This document shows positions 36,101 through 48,800 of a stretch of DNA of 64,000 bases, piece after piece (within the stretch, counting starts at the first letter, position 1; every line of letters starts with the position of its first letter). The stretch spans positions 23,053,405 to 23,117,404 of the forward strand of contig JACBWW010000002.1 of assembly GCA_020086605.1 (NCBI GenBank). Reading direction: 5' to 3'. This DNA comes from Lanius collurio. Its lineage: Eukaryota > Chordata > Aves > Passeriformes > Laniidae. Below the pieces are notes generated by a model that had not been told where the DNA came from, did no database searches, and saw nothing but the letters and a program-made list of their open reading frames with translations. The position numbers were made by a program, and so were the translations under genes.

Positions 36101-39100
36101 CTTTTCATTCTGCCTGCCCTTATTATACACAATAAAATAGCAGATGAAGCTGAAAAGTTTCTTTTACAGTACTTCTAACAATTTCCATTAGAATTATCTT
36201 GTTGGAAGCAAATATCCCATCTGGTTTACTTTTTAGCACAGCAAAACTCCATAGTAAGCTGTGTGCTGGAGCCTGGCTGAATTCCATACAATGAGACTCT
36301 TGGCCCTAAGCAAGATGAGCACAATCTGTTTCCCTTATTTCTAATAAAGGAAAAGGAGAATTTCTTCATTTGCTTCTTTGTTGCATTATGCTCACATTTT
36401 ATGTCTCCCTTTCTTAGAATAGCTGCATTCCTGCTGTTATCCATTCTTTTTTTTTCAGTACAGGTAAAATGAAAACACATTACAGCCTTATAAAAGTACT
36501 GAGTGCTGTTCTGAAATAACATTAAAACTCAAAATTTTCAAGTATGGCATGGTGCTTTGGCCACATCAATTTCATAAAACACCTGATGCTTAGGAGGAGC
36601 ACTTCTGGAGCTTTTTCTTTTGTCTTGTTCCTCAAGTAAAGACTCAAGTAACTTACTAAAATCAATCAGAGTCACACAGTTGATCCTAGCACTGCTCCTA
36701 CAGTTTAGCTGTGCCATCTGAATTCAGCCCACAGTTTTATGCTCCTGTTTGTACCTGGGAATTACTGAGTCACATATACTTAACAGTGGCTGATTTTACT
36801 GTGCATGTGTGCAACTCCCCTTAGAATTTGTGAAATTGCACCTCTGAATTAGTCTCTGGATTAAATTTGCTATTTTTTTGTTGTAGATATGGAGATAAAA
36901 ATAATTTCACTTTTAAAAATAAGCATCAGATACTTTAAAATTGTATTTAAAATTATACAGTTATCTTAATATTGCATCAGATAAGTGAACACGCTGTATA
37001 CTAACATAGTTTCCCTTTTGCAGGGATTTGGGGTTCTTGGGTAATATCCTGATGGAAATACGTGTAACTTGCGTTAAAGTGAGGAGGCTGTTTTGGGACA
37101 CCAGCTTGTAAAATTGTGTCATGAGCACATCTGAGATGGTTTTTTTTTTTTTTCCTTCTCAGTTGTGTAGAGTTTTACATTAAAAATGCCAGTAACACTC
37201 AAATACTACTAATAATTATTGTTTACGGTATAAATTGTATTTGCTGACAGACTTAAAATATTTCTCATGATGCACTCCACTTCTGAAAGCCTGGCATTTC
37301 CCTCCTTTCATCTGTCAGTGACAAGTCCAACATATGTTTTCCATTTCTGATTTTTCAACATTAAGAAGTCTGTAGTTCTTTTTAATGTGAATAAAATTGA
37401 AAAAATTAAGCACTCTCAGTAGGTAATAGTAGAACTATTGCTGTAATAACCTAAGGATGTCCTTGTATATCATTGTGTGCAATGAATATTCAGCGTCAAT
37501 TTCTGTTTCATTTCAAATGTGTTATTTTAGAATTGTTCATGTAATCAGTTTCCTGAACTAGGAAAGCAGATAGTGAGGTATAAACCAATTTAGAATACAA
37601 TTGCAACACAAAAAATCACAGTTAATTTCATGTGAATGCAGATTTTGAAATCTTAGTTCAGTACTAGACATGAGTTAGAGTAGGCAGCCCTTTGAGGACA
37701 AAGGAGTATGCACACGGAGACTTTTGATTTACTTTGCCCTTTCTGCAAAAGGGGCATTAGGATAAAAAGTCAAATGTTTGGGTTTCTTCTTCATTTTATC
37801 TGCATGAAACTTGTGCATATCTGCTTGCTGTGTGTGGTTACTGTAGAACTGGACTCTATTAACGCAACAGCAATATTGCAGTCAAATAAGACAATGCTGA
37901 TTTCTTCAGCAGGAAAATTTGCATCACTTTTATTAGTTTCCAGCTGAAAATCAACTATCTTAAAAAGAAGAAACAAATTACTTTTTGAGAAGGCTTCTTA
38001 ACTGTTTCTTCCATAAGACAGTAACAAAATTCTCTTTGTCCTTGGTGTTTATGTCAGGAAACACAACCTTCCTGGGCGAATACATTACCAAACAGGGAGT
38101 AAATGAGAGACACCAGGGAATAGTTACCGTGTAGATTATACAGAATCAGTACCCAAAAGCCTGACTTTCTTTGTTTTCTCCAGCCTTAACAGAACCAATT
38201 AATCTAAAGTTTGTCTTTATGTAGATAATGTGTCTATGGAATGATGATACAGGCAATAAACAGTCTCCTTTCTTGTATGTCAAAAGTACAGCAGTGAACC
38301 CTTTAGTGCCATGTAACTCTGAAGCATTGCCCTTTCAAGCTTTTATCTGTGTTGGACACTGACTGCAAATTACAAGCCACTCACTAATACTTTATTTCTT
38401 AATACCAGAATATGATTTTGGGGCTACAAAGCAGTGTGTTTTCTCTTGTTACTTTAAAGACTAAAAGACAAATTTTGAGTTTTCATAAAACTAGATTTTT
38501 TTCTGCATAGGACATTATTTTACTCAGAGAGCAGACTAAGCTTTTGAAGTGGACTTCCTTTCTTTCTACATTAGAATTAAGTCTGTATGAATAAAGCTGA
38601 TTTTTTTCCATGATGGTTTAATGATCCATCAAAGCTAATTTTGTTCTATTGAGTAAATTAAAAAATTAGTATCTAGTCCCTATCTTAATGTCTTTATATT
38701 GAATGCCATTTTTCCTGAATGTGTCCATCTAGTTAGTCATGTGAATTGAAATCCAAATGTTACTAATACATGAAATAATTCTGTAAGAGCCATCTTTTCC
38801 GTGACCACGAAGAATAAAGTCTTGTGGTCTTTATGTGTCATAATTGGTGTCGACGGTAACTGCTTTATTAGTATTTTTTACTATAGTGAAATGTGTTCCC
38901 ATTTCAAATCATAATATTTTTGCATCATGGATATGTTTAATGGGATATACTCAGTTTAATCCTTAATTGAAGTAAAATATTCTCATTAAAAGGGAATTTT
39001 TCAGAGTAATGAGAGCATAAATAGTTCTTAAGCAGTACAGCTAAATGCGTGGAAATGTGATACTTCAAATCTGCAGATAAACCAAATTTCATTAGATGAA

Positions 39101-42100
39101 ATTGTGTTGGTTTTACTTATCTATTAAATTTATATGAGCTTTTAAAAAGGAATGTAGAATTCTGGATTTAGCCTGAAAATTGTAAGGATTTAAATTCTTT
39201 AGGGCTTTTAGAATCCTTGGGTTTATTGTAGGTGGCTTCTCATTTTAATGGTAACACTGTTTATCTGGCTTTCCCCGTTATTTCAATAAGAATGGTGCCC
39301 TAAGAGTGATGCCCCTGTAGTGAACTAAGGAAGTTGCCATGAATTATTAATAAAAAGCTGAGTTTAATGTGATTTTATAGCCCCTTAAGGAGTTGAAGTA
39401 GTGTACTCTGTAAAACCATTCAGTTCACCTGATCTCAACACTGGAAGCATCAAAAACATTTTCCTACTTGTTAACACCAAAGAGGGAAAAGGTGACTTGG
39501 GAATGCATAATTATTTAGACCTCATTATTTTTAAAAAACAGTAATATCTTAACAATAGATCAACCAACCTAAAACTATAAGTGCATGAAGAATTCTAGAA
39601 TTAGTGAAATGCACAAAATTTGTTGCTGTTTTAAAGACCTAATAATGAATGTTTGTCTCTAGAATATTAATTTTGAAATGACTGTTTAAAATGAGATTTT
39701 TCATACCTTTATTAATATTTGGCAATATGTTCATATTTCTCAATGATGTTTATTTTTAATGATTTGCCACTTAACTGGTTAACTTAAAAACGTAGGGATC
39801 TTTTGTATCCCACCTGAATTTGTCTAGTTTCCCACTAGTCACCAAAAAGTATAACTAAAGAGTTTGTGTGCTCAGCACTATCTGTCTTTTTGTGTATGCT
39901 GCTTCACCTGCAGTAGAGTTTGTACAGGGCAGTAACCATCTTAGCAGTGCAAGTTTGTACAAATTCTGTTTCGTTTTCTCATAAGATGCTGAATGTTTCA
40001 TGTAATGTGCATGAGTTAGTTACTTATAATGGCTCTTGACTGCAAACTATCATTCTTACATTAATGTTGGGAATGAAATAGTGATTTTACTGCAGCAAAA
40101 GCTTAGACTTCTTCTTAACCTACTTAAACTTTGATAATATGTAGTAGTTTATAAATATGTTAGAAACAGGTGCATTTCTGACAGAGTGAGCAGTTAATTT
40201 ATAAGCCTTGCTGGGATTTCTATTCTGTCTGTTTTTTCAGTATATTACAGCTTCTGGGTCTCAAAGGTACATTCAATTTTTTCACATTACTCCTCTGTTT
40301 ACAAACATGCTGAAACTTCTAACACATAAATCAACAATAGTTCAAACAGGAAAAGCACTAATTTAAGAAAAAAGTTACCCTGTGTTAGTGGGGTACCTTA
40401 GTTTTTTTTCTTTTGGACACTTTAGGATTTTCTTTTCATTATACTGAAATTTTCTTTCAGTAAAGATACATGAAATTTCAGATACATGAACTATTTCTAT
40501 ACAACTCCACTTCTATATTCTTAAAATACATATTTCCTTTTTTCACAAGTTGCTGTTTGGCTTAGTTTGAGTTGTTTTTTAGGTTGTGTCTATTTCCCAG
40601 TTATAGCAGAAAATTCTGTTACTTAAGCTGTTTAGATTCTTTTGAAGTTCAGTCTAAGATTTCAGTTGAACATTAAAAGTTGGTTTGTAGATACTATGTA
40701 ATGCTGAAATACAGTAGTTGTAAAACTGGCACATATTCATCTCTGTTGCCCAGATTCTAAGTAGGCAGTGAGCTTCTGGCCAAAGGTGAGTGCAGAGATG
40801 GGCACTATTACCCCTGCCTTTGTTAAGGGACTAATCTTAAAAGTATTGGACTAAGTTGATGGCAGTAGAGATGGAATTGTCCAGCTGGAGCATTCTTTGG
40901 ATTGTGAATTTTGTTTCCTTCTTCAATGACTATTACTTTAAGACTAGGTATTTATTTTGTCATTATATGGTTTTGTTTGGGTTTAGAATAGCAGATTTCT
41001 TTTGTGTCATGTGTTTCATAGATAGTCAATAGATTTGAGAAGAACTGCAAAATTATGTAAATTGGTTTCTTTATGCCAACACACTAAGAATAACTTAGGA
41101 TCATAAAATTATACTCTTTTAAATCCAGCTAACAGGTTGATGTACCTGCTTGCTTTTCTTGAATACTTGTATTGATTTCAGTGAAGGGAAATGCTGGAAC
41201 TATTCAAATATAAACTGCTGTCAGATTTTCAAATAAGGTGAAAAATGCTGAAACTGCTTAGTTGCAGTAACATTTAGTATAAGACTATATTAAAAGAAAA
41301 GAGCACATTAAAATTAGGCATTGTTTTTATAAGTTAATGCTGTTTTAATTGAATGAGTTTGTAAAATAGCCGTGTTTAAAGGCAGATTTTAATTTCACTT
41401 TCTTTTTAAGAAAAAAGCTTTGTTCATATCACATCATAGGTTTCTACTAAAAAAGTGTTTCTAAAACTTGTGTTGTTGCAAGGAAAGAATATAATTACAT
41501 GTGTGCTTTGAACAGTCATGTTCACAGTCTGAAAAGTGAATTAGACTGTACCTTTGTCTCATTGCTGAAACAAATCTGTTACAGGCTCAGGGTAAGGTCC
41601 TTGAGAAATCAAGACAATGAGGTCAGATAAATTCATGTCCTTCAGCAAATAAAATCAGTCTGGGTTAGCCTTCATAACATATTGGTAAAATTTAGTCTGC
41701 TTATTTGAAACAGAATCTATTAATTTGGAATTGATTGGAGCATCTTCACACACTGATGAGGGTAAATCTAGAAAATTAAATGGAGTGTTCAGTGTGAAAC
41801 ATGTAAGTGAATATAAGCTGCAGAACATGGTACAAACAATGACACTTTTTCTTAAGGTAGCATGGTGCATGTAGGTAAATATCTTTTGTTAGATTTCCTT
41901 ATTTATGTTAAGTTGTAAGAATAGCAAGAATGTCTCTAAGTGTAAATGAGTTAATTACTAACCTTTTTGAGGAAGTCTGGATCACTTTAATATTACCTGC
42001 TTTTGAATAGGTAAGTATGTATGATGGGCTAGTAAGGGAAGAAAAAGCTATTTGAAAAAACATGGATATATTAAATTTGTTTATTCTACTATAATTCTAA

Positions 42101-42603
42101 CATAGACTTCAGAATAAATTTTAGTTTGTTTGTTCAGATCTTCTGTCTCATTCAGTTTACATTCAGTGTGCCACTGTAATTTCTCCTTATTCAATACCTT
42201 AGACTGACCACCTTGTGTTGTATTGAAATCTGATTTAAAATTGGGATATATGATCTTGTCTTTGATGATAAACACCATGGTATTGGAATTTTTCCCTCAT
42301 ACATTCCATCACTCATTGAAACTAGCTTTGTTTTCTTTTAATATTTCTTTATTGGAATATTTCTTTCTGAATATTTAAAACACAGAAAAGAAAAAAGGAA
42401 TTGAATCAATGTCTTTCAATAGGAAACAAAAGGCAATCTAAATAATGAATTGTCCTACACAGCTTGCTTATAATATGCAGTCTGCTTTTGCTCAGCTGTA
42501 AGCTATGAAACTACATCTGTCCTGTAAGCATTATTTAAATGTCATGCAAAGAGAGGCATAGGTAGTTGGATTTGATAGTACATTTTCTTTCTTTTAAACT
42601 TGC

Positions 42604-42620
42604 AAAAAAAAAAAAAAAAA
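42604..42620 (+). repeat. A17 homopolymer
   Basis: A run of 17 A residues with no recognisable element upstream. It may be a decayed poly(A) tail or simple slippage. Confidence 0.8.
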
Positions 42621-43664
42621 TTCCCCCTACTGTAAGAATTCTGGCTGTGAACTTGTTTTTTACTGGAATTGTTACAGAGATGTGTGTCAAACTTCAGGAG
42701 AAAAGTAGTTTTAAACTATTAGGATTGTATAATGAAGTCTGAAGTTGTGTTCAGAAGGGTATGTAGAACAAGTGTCAAAAGTACCAACAGAATTTTGGTT
42801 TCTCTGTATGCATTGCACCCTGCTGAGGGGACCTAAGTTGATGAGTTTTGGGTTTGGAGTATTTGCCTTCAAACTAACATTTCCTCAAACTTACAAGTTA
42901 TGCTAGTTAACATACTCCAGGTATATAAAAATCTAGATCTTTTAGAATGTATTGCATTTTTTAAAATACTGAGTGCTCGGATTTGTGATAAAATGCTGCC
43001 TTCTCTTGATAATTTTATCCTATATTTTCAGGCTTCGTAATTATGTGATTTGCTCTCGTGCATCTCTCTTTGGATAAGCTCATGTTTGGAGGCAAATTCA
43101 TATACCAAGATTTTTAGAAAAGAGATGGGAAAGCCTGGAAGCAAGCATGCTGTCCCATCCAGTCAATTTCACTTTTTAATGAAAGTGCAAAGTAATGTCT
43201 TCTAAAAATTTTTGTGTCTAGATTGCAAATATTTATTTGGTCTAAACTGAAAAGCAGTCAAAACTAGTTATCTAAGATGGAATCTACTGAACAATTTCTA
43301 TTTACATCCTAAAGAAAAATGGCCACATTAACAGTAACCTTATTGGCAGTATTGGCGAAGTGGTGATTAAAATGATTCACTTTCTTAATTCTTAGGTTTC
43401 TTGGGTAGCTCTTAGTAGTTGAAGCAACTTGTAGAGATTTCTTTAGAAGGGAAGTGCTTAATCCATTGCAAACTTAGTAAATATTCTTGTTAACTCTAGT
43501 TCCTTATAAACAGAAGGTTGTAAATTTTAGGCTAGGGCTCACCTGCCTTATGATGACAGAAATTCCTGTCTGAAAACAAGTGAAGTGAGAACACTTCTGT
43601 CAGCAAAGGTCCTGAATTATCCTTTTTCCAAGCATTTTGGAGAGAGGATGATAGTTAATTATTA

Positions 43665-43695
43665 GACACACACACCCCCACCGCCACACACACGC
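43665..43695. repeat. Interrupted CA repeat
   Basis: Imperfect CACACA with a CCCCACCGCCA interruption lies just before the 3' end of the antisense CR1 at 43717. Confidence 0.7.
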
Positions 43696-43716
43696 ATGAG
43701 TGTTTCTATCTATTTA

Positions 43717-45010
43717 TCACAGAATATGCTGAGTTGGATGGGATCATCAAGTCCAATTTCTGGGCCTGCGCAGCACCATCCCAAAAGTCACACCATTTGC
43801 CCAAGAGAATTGTCCAAATGTTTCTTGATCTCTGTCAGGCTGGCCACTGCCCTGGGGAGCCTGTTCCAGTGCCCAGCCACCTTCTGGGTGAAGAAGCTTT
43901 TTCTAATTTCCAGCCTAAACCTCCCCTGACACAACTTCACACCATTCCCTCACATCCTGTCAATGGTTACCACAGAGAAGAGGTCAGTGCCTGCCCCTTC
44001 TGTTGCCCTCATGATGAAGTTGTAAGTGCAGTGAGGTCTGCCCTCAGTCTCCTCCAGGCTGAACAGACCAAGTGACCTCAGCTGCTCCTCATATGGCTTT
44101 TCCTCATCATCCTTGTCCTGCTCTGGATGCTCTCTTAGAGCTTTCTATCTTTTTTACATTGAGGTGCCCAAAGCTGCCCCCAGCACTCGAGGTGAGGCTG
44201 CCCCAGAGCAGAGCAGAGTGGTTCAATCCCCTCCCTTGCCCAGCTGGTGATGCTGTGCCTGATGCCCCCCAGGGCAGGGTTGGCCCTCCTGGCTGCCAGG
44301 GCACTGCTGACTCGTGTTCAACTCATCATCAGCCACGTTCCCCAGGTCCCTTTCTGCAGCACTGCTCCCCAGCATCCCATTCCTCAGCCTGTTCATACAT
44401 CCAGGGTTGTCCCCCACCAGGTGCAGAATCTGGCACTCTCCCTTGTTGAACTTGATATGGTTGGTGATTGCCCAGTCCTCTGATTTGTTGAGGTCTCTGC
44501 AGGGCCTCCCTGCCCTCAAGGAACTCAACAGCTCCTCCCAGTTTTGGAATTTCCTCCGTGAAATTGCTCTCTATCCCTTCCAGTCCTGTGTCCAAGTCAT
44601 TTACGAAGATGCTGAAGAGCACAGGGCTGAGGATGGAGCCCTGTGGAACCCCACCACTGACAGGTCCCCAGTCTGATGTCACCCCATTCACTGTAATCCT
44701 TTGTGCCTGACCCGTGAGCCAGTCACTCACCCATCCCATGATGGGTGTTTATCCAGCTGTGCTGGACATTTTGTCCAGTAGGATCTCATGAGAGACAGTG
44801 TCAAAATCTTTATTGAAATCCAAAAAGATTACATCAACTGGCTTCACGTGATCAGCTAGGTGTGATCATAAAAGGAAATCAGGTTTGATAAGCAGGACTT
44901 TCCTGTCATGAAGATATGCTGGCTGTGACCAATGATTACGTTGTCCTCCAGATGTTTTTCAATACCTGTAATTTTGCCAGGCACTGAAGTGAGACTGACA
45001 GACCTTTAGT
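43717..45010 (-). mobile_element. CR1 LINE with RT remnant, minus strand
   Basis: The plus strand opens with TCACAGAATATGCTGAGTTGGATGGGATCATCAAGTCC, the reverse complement of a CR1 3' terminus. It then passes through the CR1 3' UTR and ORF2 end, including 'ggctggccactgccctggggagcctgttccagtgccc' and 'ctccaggctgaacag'. It continues into the RT region and fades out near 45010. The 3' end is intact but the 5' end is truncated. It sits in PRKN intron 1, antisense to the gene, and is less decayed than the copies at 10.4 and 20.1 kb. Confidence 0.93.
44329..44739 (-). pseudogene. Broken CR1 reverse transcriptase fragment
   Basis: The minus-strand frame contains WVSDWLTGQAQRITVNG, GVPQGSILSPVLFSIFVND and DLDTGLEGIES, the thumb-side RT segments around the PQGSxLxPxLF motif. 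The region where the FADD box is expected reads FTEEIPK, so the catalytic aspartates are lost or out of frame. It is clearly inactive. Confidence 0.9.
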
Positions 45011-45419
45011 TAACAATTTATAACACGATGGCTAATGTATTGCTTTCACCGTGATATTAGTTAGCAAAATTTTTAAATACGTCTCCAGTTTTTTACTCAG
45101 TTAGTTTGTACATGTTAACTTAAATGTTTTTTCATAAAATCAACAAAAAATCTAATTTCATTTATCAATGTCAGTAGTTGATTTATTAGGATGACTGAAC
45201 ATTCATATTGGTTAATTTGGTCTGAAACTCAGGTTGCAATTTCACCATATAGCTAACATGTTAAAATGAGTAGGCAAAACAAAAACACAGCTAAATCATC
45301 TCTTCCAGCACCTTTCACATGCCAGTACTCTCACTTGTCTCCCTCAATGCTGAGCTGATTTAGAAGGTGCTCATATTTTCCCTTTTTTTCAATTTGTGGT
45401 GAGTTTTTGTTCCTTGAAC

Positions 45420-45880
45420 TGGGCAACGTGTCCAAGTGCATTCACTGCTCATATAGTGAAGGATTTCTCCCTAAGACCTGATCTAACTCTGCCCTCTTTC
45501 AGTTTAAAGCCATTCCCCTTGTCCTGTCACTACACACCCTTGTAAAAAGTGATCCTCCATCTCTCTCATAGTACCCTTTTAGGTACTGGAAGGTGCTCTA
45601 AAGTCTCCCTGGAGCCCTTTCTTTTCCAGTCTGAACATTTTCAACTCTCTCAGCCTGTCTTCCTGGGAGAGGTGCTCCAGCCCCTTAATCATCTTCGTGG
45701 CTCTCTTCTGGACTTGCTCCAGCAGGTCACATCCTTCCAATGCTGGAAGCCCCAGGAACTGGATGCAGTACTCCAGGAGGGATCTCATCAGAGTGGAGTA
45801 GATGGGGAGAATCACCTCCCTTGACCGGCTGGCCGCACTGCTTCTGAGGCAAGCTGGCAGTTGTTCCTTTAAACACAATA
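45420..45880 (-). mobile_element. Second CR1 LINE fragment, minus strand
   Basis: The plus strand reads, reversed, as the ORF2 C-terminal and start of the 3' UTR of a CR1. It includes 'ccattccccttgtcctgtcactacacaccc', 'tctcagcctgtcttcctgggagaggtgctccagccccttaatcatcttcgtggctctcttctggacttgctccagcaggtcac', and 'agtggagtagatggggagaatcacctcccttgaccggctggccgcactgcttctgaggcaagctgg'. The 3' terminus is not recognisable. It overlaps the same part of CR1 as the copy at 43717-45010, so it is a separate insertion. The minus-strand ORF at 45579-45878 is its remnant (LRSSAASRSREVILPIYSTL). Confidence 0.9.
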
Positions 45881-48544
45881 GAATCTTGAAAGTATTGAAG
45901 CTTATATCACTTGCCAGAGGTTTTCTGGGAGATGCTTCAAAGCCACAGAAGAATTTCTGGAATGATTTAAGCCTGTTTCAGAAACTTCTGTTTTGTGTTC
46001 CCAATACTAGGTGTAGTTAGCAATGGATTTACAGACGCCTGCAGAGAATTACAAATGTAAAATGAGTAAATAGTAAATTAAATTAAATGCTCTTCTTGAG
46101 GAATACAAATGGAACAGTAGAGAAGCACTCCTGATTTTTACTGTTACTTTGTTGAGTCATATGCTGTTTAGCTCTTGTAAAATGAAAAATATCTTTTTAT
46201 CTTGTGTTTTTGTTTTTTGATTTTTTTTTTTTGATTAGGGGCCAGTAGGAGCCTTCATAGGATTGAATCCAGCCATGCTAGCAATCTGACTTCAGCTATT
46301 GATACGCTTATTAAATATTCATTAAAAAGTTCTACAGAGTTTAATGAAATAATTGAATAATAATCTACCATTCAGGCGGTTTTGCTGTACCCTAACTGTT
46401 GGTTCTTACAATAGTAGACTTTGCATTCATTGTGGCTGTGGCTTGTAGTAGAAGGAATTGAATCTCTGTAGCCTTTTTCCCTTTTCATTCAGTTTATGAA
46501 TCAATAAAAAATTCAGTTTATTTTGTTGCTTTTCTTTGACATTAGTGTCTATTGGGTTTTCTGCATTTTGCACGTGATTTCTAAGATAATTAATACATTC
46601 ATCTTCTGTTTTACCAGTTTCTTGTAACATTGACTGAGAATGCCCTTTGATTATACAAGTGTTTATGTCTTGTGTAAATAAGCAGTCTTAGTATCTCCTC
46701 ATTTCTTGTCATGTGATCATGTAAAATCCACACAGATTTTTCTTTCTCCTATGATATTAAACTAAAATATTTTTGAATTTCCTATGTTCTTTACTAGTGT
46801 TTCCCTATTGAAAGAAATGATAATTCTGGCCTGGCTTGTAATGAAAGTTATTGTGAGATCTATTAAATATACATATTTGTATTGTGCTTTTAGGTTTTGG
46901 CTTTTTATCATTTTAGAGTGAGAAGTTACTTTATGGAATTACTGTCCATGTTGAAAACTGGAATAGAAGGTCAAATTTTTTTTCTTAACCTCCACTTCCT
47001 GCTTTGCATTCAGCCTGTGCCCTGTCTCTGCGCTCACTGAAACAAACAGCCACGAACGAACTGCTTTAAATCAGGACACGATGCCTCTATGAGCTGGTGA
47101 TGCATCCTGAACTTACTATATTTGAACCCACAACAATCAGTATTTCTAAGAAGAAACAGTATTGGTGGTGGTGGTGAGAATTTCTGTGCCCTGTCGGCTT
47201 AACACACCATCCAGCAATGAGGACAATTTAATATGCAAAGATACAAGCATAGTTAAATAATACTTCTTGGAAGGAGAAGAGTCCATTGTGCATACATACA
47301 CAAGGTCACTAAATGTTAGGTGAGCATATCTTCCTATCTAACAATTTCATGTGTTTGAAACTTTACAAAGTCTCTGTGACAGTGATATACCTCATGCTGT
47401 GAGCATTAAAAGAAACTGGTTGTCTTATAATGAGATGGAAATTGATTCCTTAATTTTGGTTACAAATTATGATGATTTTGAAAACAAACTGTCAATATTC
47501 TGACGTCTATTCAGTAGCATTGTAAGGAATGTAAATTTCAAAGCCTCAAATTTTTAGGAAATTAATTTAGGAATTACCTTTAAATGATGCAAACATTTGA
47601 AGTTCCAACCTGTCTTTCAGCTATTTCCTCTAGGATTTCCCTTTTATTGCATGAGAAAACATAATTCTAATATTCCTTTCTTGGTTTCTTTTCTTTTTTC
47701 TTTTGTTTTTCCCTTTTAATAAAATTAATGCATGTGAAACTGAAGACACGTGCCAAACCTTGTTCTTAATTCCAGCTCAGCAGCCTGACTGGCCAGAGTA
47801 CAGGAACTTGACCCCTTTTTGTTGCTGTCTTGTTTGTTTCTCCCTTATGAAAGCCAATACAATCTGCAAAGCCAGCATAGATAAAGAGCTCTGGAGGGTT
47901 GTGGTATAGAAGCAAGACTGTTTTGTGACCATGTTCTGAAGGCAGACCGCAGGTGACAGTATTATTTACTTTTGTTGCTTGGGGTCGAAAGAGAGAATAA
48001 ATTGCTATTGATTTCTGAGACATTACGGTGAGGTGTCTGAATGCCTGCAGAATCCCTGGGTGGTAGGACAGTCAGAGTGTGCATGGAGACTGCCTTGGAA
48101 AAGATTTTTTTTTCCCCTTGTTGTGTTGGTTTGGTTTTTTCTTAATTTTCAGAACCAGCTGCTAGAAAATTTTGTTGTTTATTACAAATATATTTTATCT
48201 CTCCAAAGAATAGAATTCAACAGCCATTTTATAACAATTTGAAATAGATGAATGGAGTTTGGAATACAGCCATCTGTGTACATTACTGTTAAGAAGAGAA
48301 TGCTGAGCGTTGCATTAAATTAACCACTTCATTAAAGACATCTCTTTCAGAGGTATAACAATTTATAAGAAGAAAATCAGCTGCATAGAAGTGGAAATGA
48401 TACACAGCTAACAGTTCTCCTCACCCTCTCCTCACAGATCTCATTTGTGCGGACTATTCAGATTTTACATAATTAGTCTACAGAGGTACTTCGCCATTTG
48501 GGGAAAAAGGAACCCGCTACTTTTATATTTGTTACTTTGAGATT

Positions 48545-48800
48545 TTACAGCTATGCTACATCGTAGTGACACCTGCTGGGAGAGATCTGGAGGAAACAGC
48601 TGAAACTATGGCTGCTGCCTGTCAGCTCTTTTTCCTGACTCCAGAGCGTGTTCCCGGGGTGGCGGTCCGGGATGACGCGCGGTTTGTAGCTCCCCTGGAG
48701 GGCATCTGCTGTCACTCCTCTTCGAGGAGCCTGACTCCCCTGCCACATTCATTGAGCCTCACAAACTCACTCGAATGTCATTGTGCGTTTGGATCTCCCA
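48545..48800. other. CpG-containing patch in PRKN intron 1
   Basis: About 250 bp are GC-richer than the surroundings, with several CpGs (for example GGTCCGGGATGACGCGCGG near 48663). No repeat family is recognised and no convincing coding sequence is seen. It may be a conserved non-coding or regulatory element or an unrecognised old repeat. Confidence 0.35.
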
